DNA of 64,000 nt. It comes from Flavobacterium hibisci. GTDB taxonomy: Bacteria > Bacteroidota > Bacteroidia > Flavobacteriales > Flavobacteriaceae. Location: the NCBI RefSeq assembly GCF_020026925.1, contig NZ_JAIQDW010000003.1:248001-312000 (forward strand). Reading direction: 5' to 3'. The notes under the pieces were generated by a model that was not told the DNA's origin, ran no database searches, and saw nothing but the letters and a program-made list of their open reading frames with translations. The stretch's first letter is position 1, and each line of letters opens with the position of its first letter. Shown here piece after piece: positions 50,372-60,282 of this stretch. The translations under genes and the position numbers were made by a program.

Positions 50372-50888
50372 TAAAGTAATATACGCCATTTATAATGACG
50401 ATGATATTTTGATGGACGCAGTAAAGAAAACCAGAGCTGCACACCATCATATAGAAGAAGTTTTTACTCCATTCCCAGTTCACGGATTGGATAAAGCTAT
50501 GGGGTTAGCACCAACAAGATTAGCAATTTGTGCGTTCCTTTATGGATGTGTTGGAATTTCTGTTGCAACAACAATGATGAGTTATATCATGATTCATGAC
50601 TGGCCACAAGATATTGGTGGTAAACCAAGTTTTAGTTTCATACAAAATATGCCATCTTTTGTGCCAATTATGTTTGAAATGACTGTATTTTTTGCAGCTC
50701 ACTTAATGGTTATTACTTTTTACATGAGAAGTAGATTATGGCCATTTAAACAAGCAGAGAATCCTGATGTAAGAACAACAGATGACCATTTCTTAATGGA
50801 AGTGGCTGTAAACGATAATGAAGCTGAATTAGTTTCTTTCTTTGAAGGTACAGGAGCTGTTGAAGTTAAAGTAATTGAAAAGAATTAA
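50364..50888 (+). CDS. actD: Alternative complex III subunit ActD (DUF3341)
   Basis: A 174-residue protein: a cytoplasmic domain with two helices and FTPFPVHGLDKAMGL, the DUF3341 signature, followed by two transmembrane helices (about 55-78 and 95-120) and a cytoplasmic tail. It is a structural subunit of the complex. It starts 8 bases inside actC. Confidence 0.93.
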   Translation: MSNKVIYAIYNDDDILMDAVKKTRAAHHHIEEVFTPFPVHGLDKAMGLAPTRLAICAFLYGCVGISVATTMMSYIMIHDWPQDIGGKPSFSFIQNMPSFVPIMFEMTVFFAAHLMVITFYMRSRLWPFKQAENPDVRTTDDHFLMEVAVNDNEAELVSFFEGTGAVEVKVIEKN

Positions 50889-50896
50889 TTGTAGCT

Positions 50897-51442
50897 ATGA
50901 AAAGGATATATAAAATAACACTTTTAGTTGGTATAACTATTTTAGTTTCATCTTGCCACAATAATTCGGCACCAAACTATCAGTATTTCCCAAATATGTA
51001 TGAGTCTGTAGCATATGAAACTTATGGAGAGTCAAAAGTATTTAAGGGAGGGAAAGAAGGACAGCTTCCTGTAGAAGGAACTATTAACAGAGGTTTTGAA
51101 CCTTATGAGTACGAAAATTCAACGGCAGGGTATGAATTGGCTAAAGCTAATTTAAAATCACCTTTGACTGAGGAAGAAAAAAGTTCTGAAAAAGGAAAAC
51201 AGCTTTTCGAGATTTATTGTATCAGCTGCCATGGCGCAACTGGAAATGGGAAAGGTAAATTGGTTGAAAGAGAAAAATTTCTTGGGGTACCTAGCTATAA
51301 AGACAGGGAAATTACTGAGGGTAGTATTTTTCACGTAGAAACTTATGGTTTAAATGCAATGGGTTCACATGCAAATCAATTAAGTGCCCATGAACGTTGG
51401 TTAGTTGCTGACTATGTTCTAAAACTAAAAAGCCAATTATAA
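50897..51442 (+). CDS. actE: Alternative complex III subunit ActE, monohaem cytochrome c lipoprotein
   Basis: A 181-residue lipoprotein (lipobox ILVSSC, C20) with one haem motif CISCH near residue 113 and probable axial methionine in LNAMGSHANQL. It passes electrons on from ActA. Gap to actD is 8 bases. Confidence 0.94.
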   Translation: MKRIYKITLLVGITILVSSCHNNSAPNYQYFPNMYESVAYETYGESKVFKGGKEGQLPVEGTINRGFEPYEYENSTAGYELAKANLKSPLTEEEKSSEKGKQLFEIYCISCHGATGNGKGKLVEREKFLGVPSYKDREITEGSIFHVETYGLNAMGSHANQLSAHERWLVADYVLKLKSQL

Positions 51443-51469
51443 TTGTTGAACAAACTGATCGTAATAGAT

Positions 51470-52990
51470 ATGTACACATTTTCAAGTAAATTAAAAACTT
51501 TTTCTATCATTCTAATGGCCGTTGGTATATTAGGGATTGGATATGGTTTTTTAAACGCTCCTAAAAATATTGAAGAGGTAGAAACTCTTCTTAAAAAAGA
51601 AGCATCAGAGCACGGTGGTGGGCATCATGAAACTGCAGCAGCACATCATGAAGAAAAAGCTGAAGCTACTCATGAAGAAAAAACACAAGAAGTTGCTCAT
51701 CACGAAGTAGCTGAAGAAACACATGCACAGGTTGCTGTAAATAAAGATTCAGTTGTTGCAAATGCAGATACAGTTCACGAAGCAAAAACAGAAGTAGCTC
51801 ATGAAACTGCAGTTGCTAATCATGAAGTAAAAGCAGAAAAGCACAAAGAAGTTTCTCATCATGATCCTAAAGCTCATGCTGAACATGTTTTACACCAATT
51901 GCAAAATAAACCGTGGTCTGCTTTGTATGTTGCTTGTATTTTCTTCTTATTGCTTACTATGGGAGTTTTAGCATTTTATGCTATTCAACAAGTAGCTCAG
52001 GCTGGATGGTCTCCTGTATTGTTTAGAGTTATGCAGGGAATTACAGCTTACTTACCGGCTGGTTCTATCATTTTCTTTATTATTTTGGTTTTATGTGGAT
52101 TGCACTTTAATCATATATTTGTTTGGTTAGGTGAAGGTGTTACTGATCCTAAAAGCCCAAATTATGACGCTATCATTGCTGGAAAATCTGGTTATTTAAA
52201 TTTTCCTTTTTGGATCATCAGAGCATTTATCTTTTTATTAGGCTGGAACTTATATCGTATTTATTCTAGAAAAAACTGTCTGGCTCAGGATGAAGCTAAT
52301 GATGATTTATATTACAAAAAGAACTTTAAGTTGTCTGCTGGTTTCTTAGTATTCTTTATAGTTTCTGAGTCTATTATGTCTTGGGACTGGATAATGTCTT
52401 TTGATCCTCACTGGTTTAGTACATTATTTGGATGGTATGTATTTGCTTCTTTCTTTGTAAGCGGTATTACTACTATCGCATTAGTTACAGTCTATTTAAA
52501 ATCTAAAGGATATTTAGAGTATGTAAATACAAGCCATATTCATGATTTAGCTAAATTTATGTTTGGTATTAGCGTATTCTGGACGTATTTATGGTTCTCT
52601 CAATTTATGTTGATTTGGTACGCAAATATTCCTGAAGAGGTAACCTATTTCGTAACAAGAATTCAATTATATAACCTGCCTTTCTTTGGTGCTGTAGTTA
52701 TGAATTTTGTTTTCCCGTTATTGATATTAATCAATACAGATTTCAAACGTCTTAACTGGGTTATTGTAATGGCTGGAATTGTGATCTTGTTAGGACACTA
52801 TGTTGACTTCTTTAATATGATTATGCCTGGAACCGTTGGTGACAGATGGTTTATTGGAGTTTCTGAAATTGCATCTATTCTTTTCTTCTTAGGTTTATTT
52901 ATTTTCGTAGTGTTTACTGCTTTGAGTAAATCTCCTCTGTTAGCAAAAAGAAATCCTTTCATAGAAGAAAGTAAACATTTTCATTATTAA
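51470..52990 (+). CDS. actF: Alternative complex III subunit ActF, NrfD-like membrane protein with His-rich insert
   Basis: A 506-residue membrane protein of the NrfD-like type with about ten helices, the second large membrane subunit of the complex. Between the first helix and the rest lies a loop of about 100 residues, very rich in His, Glu and Ala (SEHGGGHHETAAAHHEE and similar). The ATG at 51470 is used rather than a TTG at 51443 directly after the actE stop. Confidence 0.93.
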   Translation: MYTFSSKLKTFSIILMAVGILGIGYGFLNAPKNIEEVETLLKKEASEHGGGHHETAAAHHEEKAEATHEEKTQEVAHHEVAEETHAQVAVNKDSVVANADTVHEAKTEVAHETAVANHEVKAEKHKEVSHHDPKAHAEHVLHQLQNKPWSALYVACIFFLLLTMGVLAFYAIQQVAQAGWSPVLFRVMQGITAYLPAGSIIFFIILVLCGLHFNHIFVWLGEGVTDPKSPNYDAIIAGKSGYLNFPFWIIRAFIFLLGWNLYRIYSRKNCLAQDEANDDLYYKKNFKLSAGFLVFFIVSESIMSWDWIMSFDPHWFSTLFGWYVFASFFVSGITTIALVTVYLKSKGYLEYVNTSHIHDLAKFMFGISVFWTYLWFSQFMLIWYANIPEEVTYFVTRIQLYNLPFFGAVVMNFVFPLLILINTDFKRLNWVIVMAGIVILLGHYVDFFNMIMPGTVGDRWFIGVSEIASILFFLGLFIFVVFTALSKSPLLAKRNPFIEESKHFHY

Positions 52991-53009
52991 TATTTAAAGA
53001 AGTAAACAG

Positions 53010-54200
53010 ATGACAAGTTTGTTGGTAATTATAGTTTTAGTTTTATTAGCAGTTGCATTATGGCAATTGACCAAGATTTTCGATCTTACTCAGGTTGGTG
53101 CTTCTTCGGACGATTCTCAGGTAGCGTCTGATAATGATAACAATGTTCAGGGATATATTATGTTTGGCTTTTTGGCTTTCATTTATATCTTCACAATTTA
53201 CGGTCTGCTAAAATGGGGTAATTTGGCACTTCATACACCTGCTTCTGAGCATGGTCTTTTGGTAGATAATTTAATGAATATTACATGGGTATTAATTTTT
53301 ACTGTTCAGGTTATTACTCAGGGTTTATTATATTGGTTTTCTTTTAAATATAAAGGAAATAAAGATAAAAAAGCTTTGTTTTTTGCTGATAGTAATAAAT
53401 TGGAAGCAATTTGGAGTATAATTCCTTCTGTTGTATTAGCAATCTTAATACTTTACGGATTGTATGCATGGAATAACATCATGTTTGTTGACAAAGACGA
53501 AGATGTAGTAGAAATTGAATTATATGCTCAGCAATTTAAATGGACTGCCAGATATGCAGGGCATGATAATGTTTTAGGTAAAGCAAATGTTCGTTTAATT
53601 GAGGGTATCAATACTTTGGGTGTTGATATGTCTGATCCTAATGCTCAGGATGATATTGTAGTAACTGAGTTACATATTCCAAAAGGGAAAAAAGTTCATT
53701 TTAAAATGCGTTCTCAGGATGTTTTACACTCTGCTTATTTTCCTCACTTTAGAGCACAAATGAACTGTGTTCCGGGAATGGTTACAGAATTTGCTTTTAT
53801 TCCAACTTATACTACTGCTGAATATAGAGAGCTGCCTTTTATGATTGAGAAAGTAGCCCATATCAATAAACTTAGAAATGAAAAAAGTGCTGAATTAGTA
53901 GCAAAAGGAGGTACAGCTTTAGACCCATATACATTTGATTACTTATTGTTGTGTAATAAAATTTGTGGAGCTTCCCACTACAATATGCAAATGAAAGTTG
54001 TTGTTGATTCTCCTGAAGATTATAAAAAATGGTTAAGTGAAAAAACAACTTTAGCTCAGGATATTAAAGCTGCAGCTGCGGCTGAAAAACCAGCTGAAGG
54101 AGCTGAACCTACTACAGATACAACTACAAAGGTAAAAGATACTGTAAAGGCAGTTATTGATACTGTTAAAGCAGCTGTAGCAAAAGTTGCGGTTAAATAA
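53010..54200 (+). CDS. ctaC: Cytochrome c oxidase subunit II
   Basis: A 396-residue subunit II with two N-terminal transmembrane stretches (one at the very N-terminus and others near 50-70 and 90-110 and 135-160) and a CuA domain: VLHSAYFPHF supplies the first His and CNKICGASHYNMQM the two Cys, second His and Met. There is no fused cytochrome c domain; the tail is Ala/Lys/Thr-rich (KPAEGAEPTTDTTTK). It takes electrons from the alternative complex III cytochromes. Confidence 0.95.
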   Translation: MTSLLVIIVLVLLAVALWQLTKIFDLTQVGASSDDSQVASDNDNNVQGYIMFGFLAFIYIFTIYGLLKWGNLALHTPASEHGLLVDNLMNITWVLIFTVQVITQGLLYWFSFKYKGNKDKKALFFADSNKLEAIWSIIPSVVLAILILYGLYAWNNIMFVDKDEDVVEIELYAQQFKWTARYAGHDNVLGKANVRLIEGINTLGVDMSDPNAQDDIVVTELHIPKGKKVHFKMRSQDVLHSAYFPHFRAQMNCVPGMVTEFAFIPTYTTAEYRELPFMIEKVAHINKLRNEKSAELVAKGGTALDPYTFDYLLLCNKICGASHYNMQMKVVVDSPEDYKKWLSEKTTLAQDIKAAAAAEKPAEGAEPTTDTTTKVKDTVKAVIDTVKAAVAKVAVK

Positions 54201-54230
54201 TATTATTAAGAAAATTTAAAGTACAATTAT

Positions 54231-56033
54231 ATGTCAGCAGAAGCGCACGGTCACGATCACGGACACGATCACGAGCACGAACATCATCATAAAGACACAT
54301 TCATTACTAAATATATTTTTAGTATTGATCACAAAATGATTGCTAAACAATACTTGATTACAGGTATTATTATGGGTATCATTGGTATTGTAATGTCTTT
54401 ACTTTTCAGAATGCAATTAGCTTGGCCTGAAGAGTCTTTTAAAATATTTAATGTTTTATTAGGAGATAAATTCGCACCTGATGGTGTAATGGCTAATGAT
54501 ATTTATTTGGCCTTAGTTACAATTCATGGTACTATTATGGTATTCTTTGTATTGACGGCGGGTTTGAGTGGAACTTTCAGTAATTTACTTATTCCTCTTC
54601 AAATTGGTGCAAGAGATATGGCTTCAGGATTTATGAATATGATTTCATACTGGCTATTTTTCTTATCTGCTGTAGTAATGTTGTGTTCTTTATTTGTTGA
54701 AGCTGGACCAGCTTCTGCAGGTTGGACAATTTATCCGCCATTAAGTGCTTTGCCACAAGCAATTCCGGGATCTGGTACGGGTATGACCTTATGGTTGGTT
54801 TCAATGGCGATATTTATTGCATCTTCATTGATGGGATCTTTAAATTATATTGTAACTGTAATTAACTTAAGAACTAAAGGAATGTCTATGACCAGACTTC
54901 CTCTTACTATCTGGACATTTTTCGTAACAGCTATTATTGGTGTTATCTCATTCCCTGTTTTATTATCTGCGGCTTTATTATTGATTTTTGATAGAAGTTT
55001 TGGTACTTCATTCTTTTTATCTGATATTTATATCGCTGGTGAAGTTTTACATTATCAAGGAGGTTCTCCAGTATTGTTTGAACACTTATTCTGGTTCTTA
55101 GGTCACCCTGAGGTTTATATTGTAATCTTACCAGCAATGGGTCTTGTATCTGAAATTATGGCAACGAATTCACGTAAACCAATCTTTGGATACAGAGCGA
55201 TGATTATGTCTGTTCTTGCAATCGCATTCTTGTCAACTATTGTTTGGGGACACCATATGTTCCTTTCAGGTATGAATCCTTTCTTAGGGTCTGTATTTAC
55301 ATTTACAACATTATTGATTGCAATTCCATCTGCTGTAAAAGCATTTAACTGGATTACAACTTTATGGAAAGGTAACTTACAGTTCAATCCTGCAATGTTA
55401 TTTTCTATTGGAATGGTTTCTACTTTCATTACTGGAGGTTTAACGGGAATCATTTTAGGAGATAGTACTCTGGATATTAACGTTCACGATACTTACTTTG
55501 TAATTGCACACTTTCACTTAGTAATGGGTATTTCTGCACTTTACGGAATGTTTGCTGGTATTTACCACTGGTTTCCTAAAATGTACGGAAGAATGTTGAA
55601 TAAAAACTTAGGTTACATTCACTTTTGGGTAACAGCAGTTTGTGCTTATGGAGTATTCTTCCCAATGCACTTTATTGGATTAGCTGGTTTACCAAGACGC
55701 TACTATACAAATACAAACTTCCCATTATTTGATGATTTACAAAATGTGAATGTTTTAATTACAACATTTGCTCTTGTAGGAGGTGCGTTCCAATTAGTAT
55801 TCTTATACAACTTCTTTAGTAGTATTTTCTACGGTAAGAAAGCTGTTCAGAATCCATGGAAATCTACAACATTAGAGTGGACAACTCCGGTTGAACATAT
55901 TCACGGTAACTGGCCAGGTGAAATTCCTCATGTATATCGTTGGCCGTATGACTACAGTAATCCAAATCATGATGTAGATTTTGTTCCTCAAAATGTACCC
56001 ATGAAAGAAGGTGAAGAAGTTTTACATCACTAA
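54231..56033 (+). CDS. ctaD: Cytochrome c oxidase subunit I
   Basis: A 600-residue haem-copper oxidase subunit I. IHGTIMVFF holds the low-spin haem His; HPEVYIVILPAMG is the CuB ligand and cross-linked Tyr segment; WGHHMFLSG is the CuB His pair; HDTYFVIAHFHLV holds the haem a3 and second haem a ligands. The N-terminus is a His/Asp cluster (HGHDHGHDHEHEHHH). ctaE and ctaF are not in the window. The gene order act-cta matches the known alternative complex III-oxidase supercomplex of flavobacteria. Confidence 0.97.
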   Translation: MSAEAHGHDHGHDHEHEHHHKDTFITKYIFSIDHKMIAKQYLITGIIMGIIGIVMSLLFRMQLAWPEESFKIFNVLLGDKFAPDGVMANDIYLALVTIHGTIMVFFVLTAGLSGTFSNLLIPLQIGARDMASGFMNMISYWLFFLSAVVMLCSLFVEAGPASAGWTIYPPLSALPQAIPGSGTGMTLWLVSMAIFIASSLMGSLNYIVTVINLRTKGMSMTRLPLTIWTFFVTAIIGVISFPVLLSAALLLIFDRSFGTSFFLSDIYIAGEVLHYQGGSPVLFEHLFWFLGHPEVYIVILPAMGLVSEIMATNSRKPIFGYRAMIMSVLAIAFLSTIVWGHHMFLSGMNPFLGSVFTFTTLLIAIPSAVKAFNWITTLWKGNLQFNPAMLFSIGMVSTFITGGLTGIILGDSTLDINVHDTYFVIAHFHLVMGISALYGMFAGIYHWFPKMYGRMLNKNLGYIHFWVTAVCAYGVFFPMHFIGLAGLPRRYYTNTNFPLFDDLQNVNVLITTFALVGGAFQLVFLYNFFSSIFYGKKAVQNPWKSTTLEWTTPVEHIHGNWPGEIPHVYRWPYDYSNPNHDVDFVPQNVPMKEGEEVLHH

Positions 56034-56044
56034 AAATATTTAAG

Positions 56045-56066
56045 AGACCATCAGAAATGATGGTCT
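56045..56066 (+). terminator. Terminator of the act-cta operon
   Basis: AGACCATCA-GAAA-TGATGGTCT, a 9-bp perfect stem with a GAAA tetraloop, is followed by five T. Confidence 0.93.
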
Positions 56067-56128
56067 TTTTGTTTTGTAAAAGTTTTTATCTGTGAATTTT
56101 TACTGTTTTACAAACTGATTACTTTGCA

Positions 56129-56136
56129 TATCTTTG
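56129..56136 (+). promoter_or_regulatory. Promoter -7 element of ruvB
   Basis: TATCTTTG matches TAnnTTTG and lies only 4 bases before the ATG at 56141. Transcription would start at about the start codon, giving a leaderless mRNA. Confidence 0.5.
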
Positions 56137-56140
56137 TCAA

Positions 56141-57163
56141 ATGAATGAAAATCTAGATCCTACCACAAAAGGATACAACCCAGAAGAGTTAGATCTTGAA
56201 AAAAGATTGCGTCCGCTGTCATTTGATGATTTCGCCGGACAAGACCAGGTTTTAGAAAATTTAAAGGTTTTTGTCGCAGCTGCTAATCAGCGAGGAGAAG
56301 CACTTGATCATGCACTTTTTCACGGACCTCCCGGACTAGGAAAAACTACTTTAGCTAATATTTTAGCGAACGAACTTGAAGTTGGTATCAAAATTACTTC
56401 TGGTCCTGTTTTAGATAAGCCGGGTGATTTAGCAGGTTTATTGACAAATCTAGATGAAAGAGATGTATTATTCATTGATGAAATTCATCGTTTGAGTCCT
56501 ATTGTTGAAGAATATTTATATTCTGCTATGGAGGACTTTAAGATTGATATCATGATTGAATCCGGCCCTAATGCCAGAACGGTTCAAATTAATTTAAATC
56601 CTTTTACCTTAATTGGGGCCACTACGCGTTCAGGATTATTGACTGCTCCTATGCGTGCCCGTTTTGGAATATCGTCCCGTTTGCAATATTATACGACCGA
56701 ACTTTTAACTACAATTGTGGAAAGAAGTGCTTCTATTTTGAAAATGCCGATCGATCTTGAAGCAGCAATAGAAATTGCAGGCCGCAGCCGCGGTACACCT
56801 CGTATTGCAAATGCTTTGCTACGTCGTGTACGTGATTTTGCGCAGATAAAAGGGAATGGTATTATTGACTTAGAAATATCAAGATATGCTCTTAAAGCAC
56901 TAAATGTTGATGCGCATGGGCTTGATGAAATGGATAATAAAATTTTATTAACTATTATTAATAAATTTAAAGGAGGCCCTGTTGGTCTTTCTACTCTGGC
57001 AACAGCAGTCTCTGAAAGCAGTGAGACGATTGAAGAAGTTTACGAGCCATTTTTGATTCAGGAAGGTTTCATTATGCGTACTCCCCGTGGTCGTGAAGTT
57101 ACAGATAAAGCCTATAAACACTTAGGAAAAATAAACACGAATATTCAAGGAGGATTATTTTAA
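56141..57163 (+). CDS. ruvB: Holliday junction branch migration helicase RuvB
   Basis: A 340-residue AAA+ motor that drives branch migration with RuvA. Walker [12 protein letters not shown], Walker B DEIHRL, sensor 1 GATTRSG and the C-terminal winged helix ([27 protein letters not shown]) are all present. ruvA is at 62638, about 5.5 kb away, with unrelated genes between. A second in-frame-independent ATG at 56145 is not used. Confidence 0.97.
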   Translation: MNENLDPTTKGYNPEELDLEKRLRPLSFDDFAGQDQVLENLKVFVAAANQRGEALDHALFHGPPGLGKTTLANILANELEVGIKITSGPVLDKPGDLAGLLTNLDERDVLFIDEIHRLSPIVEEYLYSAMEDFKIDIMIESGPNARTVQINLNPFTLIGATTRSGLLTAPMRARFGISSRLQYYTTELLTTIVERSASILKMPIDLEAAIEIAGRSRGTPRIANALLRRVRDFAQIKGNGIIDLEISRYALKALNVDAHGLDEMDNKILLTIINKFKGGPVGLSTLATAVSESSETIEEVYEPFLIQEGFIMRTPRGREVTDKAYKHLGKINTNIQGGLF

Positions 57164-57175
57164 TTTATTTATACA

Positions 57176-58522
57176 ATGTCCCTAAGTAAAATATATAATT
57201 ATCCAAATAAGCTTTCAATTTTAAGATTTTTTCTGGATGCTGAAGGGATACGTAAAAATCCTATTCCGTTTCACAATAGGTACTTTAATGTTTTAGGGGA
57301 TTCATTTTCTATTAGAATTGGAAAATCCAAATATATCATTTTGTCCAGGGACAATGATGTTGCCGAATATATTTTGCAGAAAAATCACAAGAACTATCAT
57401 AAATCAAAGTTTCAGTCTGTATATCTTTCGAAATATTTAGGTAAGGGACTTCTAACTGTCGATGGTGAATTTTGGTTAAAACAAAGAAGGCTCATTCAGC
57501 CAGCTTTTCATAAACAAAAAATGAATGAGCTGGTTGAAAACATGGAAAAGATAATTGCTTCAGAACTAAATGATCTAGTGGCAGAAAAACCTATTGATCT
57601 TTTTCCTGTTATGAGCGAACTAGCCTTTAATGTTGTGGCTAAATCATTATTTCAGCTTTCTACCTCTGATGAAAAATTAAATCGTATAAAATTTATTATC
57701 GAAGAGGTTCAGAATTTCTTAATCAAAGAAATTAGGCTTCCACATAAAGCGTGGTGGTTTTCAATTAGTGGTCAGGTAAAAAAACATCTTGAGCTGGCTT
57801 ATGAAAATAATAAAATTATTAGAGAAATTGTAGAGGAAAGGATTGTTTCAAAAAAAGAAGTTAATGATTTGCTGAATATGCTTCTTGAAACACGTTATGA
57901 GGATAGTGGTGAAGGAATGTGTGTAGAACAATTAATAGATGAGATAAAAATTCTTTTTATTGCAGGGCATGAAACAACCGCTAATGCTTTAACTTTTACC
58001 TTACATCTTTTAGGAAATAATCCTGATGTACAGGAGAAGATATTCGACGAAATATTCAAAATTGAATCAGATACTGATAATGTAGTGGAGCAGCTGCAAA
58101 GAATGACGTATACAAATGCAGTTTTAAATGAGTCAATGCGATTATATCCGCCTGCCTGGATTACAGACAGGGAAAATGTCGATGATGATACCCTGGGAGA
58201 TTTTAATATTAAAAAAGGAACCCTGATTGGTGTTTCTTTTTATGAACTGCATCGTAATCCTAAATATTGGGAAAATCCTAATGAGTTTATTCCTGAACGT
58301 TTTATTGGTAAACAAAAAAAGAAATCGCTGCAATATTTTTATCCTTTTGGAGCCGGGCCAAGAATGTGTATTGGGGCAGGATTTGCTATTTATGAAATGT
58401 GTCTGACACTTTCTTATATTGTGAAAAGATACGTGATTAAATCAACTAAAAATGAAATACGGTTTAATCCGTTAATTACTTTAAAACCCGTTGGGGCTGA
58501 AGTTCTATTCTCTAAAAGATGA
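57176..58522 (+). CDS. Cytochrome P450
   Basis: A 448-residue soluble P450 mono-oxygenase. Signatures: the oxygen-activation threonine in [12 protein letters not shown] (I helix, about residues 263-275), the ExxR pair in NESMRLYP, and the haem loop [15 protein letters not shown] with the axial cysteine near 397. No dedicated ferredoxin or reductase is nearby, and the substrate cannot be told. It starts 12 bases after ruvB and overlaps queG by 4 bases, so it belongs to their transcript. Confidence 0.95.
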   Translation: MSLSKIYNYPNKLSILRFFLDAEGIRKNPIPFHNRYFNVLGDSFSIRIGKSKYIILSRDNDVAEYILQKNHKNYHKSKFQSVYLSKYLGKGLLTVDGEFWLKQRRLIQPAFHKQKMNELVENMEKIIASELNDLVAEKPIDLFPVMSELAFNVVAKSLFQLSTSDEKLNRIKFIIEEVQNFLIKEIRLPHKAWWFSISGQVKKHLELAYENNKIIREIVEERIVSKKEVNDLLNMLLETRYEDSGEGMCVEQLIDEIKILFIAGHETTANALTFTLHLLGNNPDVQEKIFDEIFKIESDTDNVVEQLQRMTYTNAVLNESMRLYPPAWITDRENVDDDTLGDFNIKKGTLIGVSFYELHRNPKYWENPNEFIPERFIGKQKKKSLQYFYPFGAGPRMCIGAGFAIYEMCLTLSYIVKRYVIKSTKNEIRFNPLITLKPVGAEVLFSKR

Positions 58523-59445
58523 CCATTAATTCTAAAGAGACATATTCGAAATTTATTAAATCTGAAGCAAAACGACTTGGTTTCATTTCCTGTGGAATAT
58601 CTAAAGCAGGATTTCTTGAAGAAGAAGCTCCTCGTTTGGAGAAATGGTTAAAAAATAATCATAATGGTCAAATGGCCTATATGGAAAACCATTTTGATAA
58701 ACGTTTGGATCCAACATTATTGGTTGATGATGCCAAAAGTGTAGTTTCGCTTTTACTAAATTATTACCCTGCAGAGGTTCAGAATAATGAAAGTTTCAAA
58801 ATCTCAAAATATGCTTATGGTCAGGACTATCATTTTGTAATTAAAGAAAAACTCAAAGAATTTCTTCATTCAATCCAGGAAAATATAGGGGATGTTTCGG
58901 GACGTGCTTTTGTAGATTCGGCTCCTGTTTTAGATAAGGCCTGGGCAGCAAAAAGCGGTTTAGGATGGATTGGTAAAAACAGCAATTTATTAACTCAGAA
59001 AGTAGGTTCGTTTTATTTTATTGCTGAACTTATTCTGGACTTAGATCTAGAATACGATCATGCAGTAACGGATCATTGCGGTTCATGTACAGCCTGTATT
59101 GATGCCTGCCCAACACAGGCAATAGTCGCTCCTTATGTCGTTGACGGAAGCAAATGCATCTCTTATTATACCATTGAACTTAAAGAAAATATTCCAAACG
59201 AAATGAAAGGCAAATTCGATGATTGGATGTTTGGATGTGATACCTGTCAGGATGTTTGTCCCTGGAATCGTTTTTCTAAACCTCATGCTGAACCTTTATT
59301 TAATCCGAATCCTGAGTTACTTTCTTTTTCCAAAAAAGACTGGATTGAAATAACAGAGGAAACTTTTCGCTCAGTTTTTAAAAATTCCCCTATTAAGAGA
59401 ACTAAATTCGATGGTCTGAAGAGAAATATTAAGTTTTTGGAGTAG
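58519..59445 (+). CDS. queG: Epoxyqueuosine reductase QueG
   Basis: A 308-residue iron-sulphur, cobalamin-dependent enzyme for the last step of queuosine synthesis in tRNA. Two 4Fe-4S motifs are [16 protein letters not shown] and [27 protein letters not shown] is the family signature. It overlaps the P450 gene by 4 bases (ATGA). Confidence 0.96.
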   Translation: MTINSKETYSKFIKSEAKRLGFISCGISKAGFLEEEAPRLEKWLKNNHNGQMAYMENHFDKRLDPTLLVDDAKSVVSLLLNYYPAEVQNNESFKISKYAYGQDYHFVIKEKLKEFLHSIQENIGDVSGRAFVDSAPVLDKAWAAKSGLGWIGKNSNLLTQKVGSFYFIAELILDLDLEYDHAVTDHCGSCTACIDACPTQAIVAPYVVDGSKCISYYTIELKENIPNEMKGKFDDWMFGCDTCQDVCPWNRFSKPHAEPLFNPNPELLSFSKKDWIEITEETFRSVFKNSPIKRTKFDGLKRNIKFLE

Positions 59446-59473
59446 TAGTTGAAAAAAATAAAAACTTTACAGT

Positions 59474-59502
59474 AAGGTCTTTCTGAGTTAAGGAAAGACC
59501 TT
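59474..59502 (+). terminator. Terminator of ruvB-P450-queG
   Basis: AAGGTCTTTC/GAAAGACCTT, a 10-bp stem, then TTTTG. The next 200 bases up to the CBS gene show no clear gene or element. Confidence 0.85.
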
Positions 59503-59703
59503 TTGCTCTTACTTAATACTGAAACGTTGCATTTTTGACAAAAAAAAGGTTCTGAGTGATTCTTTTCTTTAGGAGAATATTTCTAAATAGTTAAATGTCT
59601 TGTAATGATTTAAAAATGAATTTGTTAGGTGTTAAAAAATGTGGTGGCTTATCTTTTTATGTTTAATTTTTTTTAACTTTATAATCCTTAAAATTTTTCA
59701 GAT

Positions 59704-60129
59704 ATGACTGTAAATCAAATATTAAACGCAAAAGGGAAAAATGTTTATTCCGTACGTTCAACAACAACTGTTTATGAAGCATTGAAGGTAATGGGCGAAA
59801 AAAATATAGGCGCTATTCTGATTATCGATGATTCTGAGTTAAAAGGAATATTGTCTGAAAGGGATTATGCAAGAAAAATTGTCTTAAAGGATAAATCATC
59901 AAAAGAAACTTTAGTTGATGAAATCATGGAAAGCACTGTTTTTACAGTAAAACTTTCGGATAATTTAGAAAATTGTATGGAACTTATGAGCACAAAAAGA
60001 ATACGACACCTTCCGGTTTTAGAAAACGAAATTGTTGTAGGTATTATTTCGATTAGTGATGTTGTAAAAGCTATTATCGAATTGCAAAAGGATACGATAA
60101 ATCATTTGAATTCATATATTTCTCAATAA
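59704..60129 (+). CDS. CBS-domain pair protein
   Basis: A 141-residue protein made of two CBS domains (about 8-65 and 78-135): VYEALKVMGEKNIGAILIID with GILSERDYARKIVL, and NLENCMELMSTKRIRHLPVL with VVGIISISDVV. CBS pairs bind adenosyl ligands such as AMP or ATP. No effector domain is attached; partner unknown. Confidence 0.9.
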   Translation: MTVNQILNAKGKNVYSVRSTTTVYEALKVMGEKNIGAILIIDDSELKGILSERDYARKIVLKDKSSKETLVDEIMESTVFTVKLSDNLENCMELMSTKRIRHLPVLENEIVVGIISISDVVKAIIELQKDTINHLNSYISQ

Positions 60130-60152
60130 GAATTAAAATAATAAAAGTTTAT

Positions 60153-60179
60153 AAATAGTCCGAATGTATCGGGCTATTT
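60153..60179 (+). terminator. Terminator of the CBS gene
   Basis: AAATAGTCCGA/TCGGGCTATTT pairs over 11 bases with one G-U, followed by a T-run. Confidence 0.82.
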
Positions 60180-60248
60180 TTTTATCCAAAATTTAAACAT
60201 TTTTAGTAAAAGTATGCTCAAAAACAAACAGTTTTATTTCAAGTCTTA

Positions 60249-60256
60249 TATCTTTG
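60249..60256 (+). promoter_or_regulatory. Promoter -7 element of maeB
   Basis: TATCTTTG matches TAnnTTTG; the start codon follows 27 bases later. Confidence 0.55.
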
Positions 60257-60282
60257 TAAGAATATAATTAAAGTGAAAACGA

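Noticed and set aside
53010..56033. A fused cytochrome c domain (caa3 type) in the oxidase
   Set aside because: Subunit II has no CxxCH motif; its tail is a low-complexity Ala/Lys/Thr stretch.
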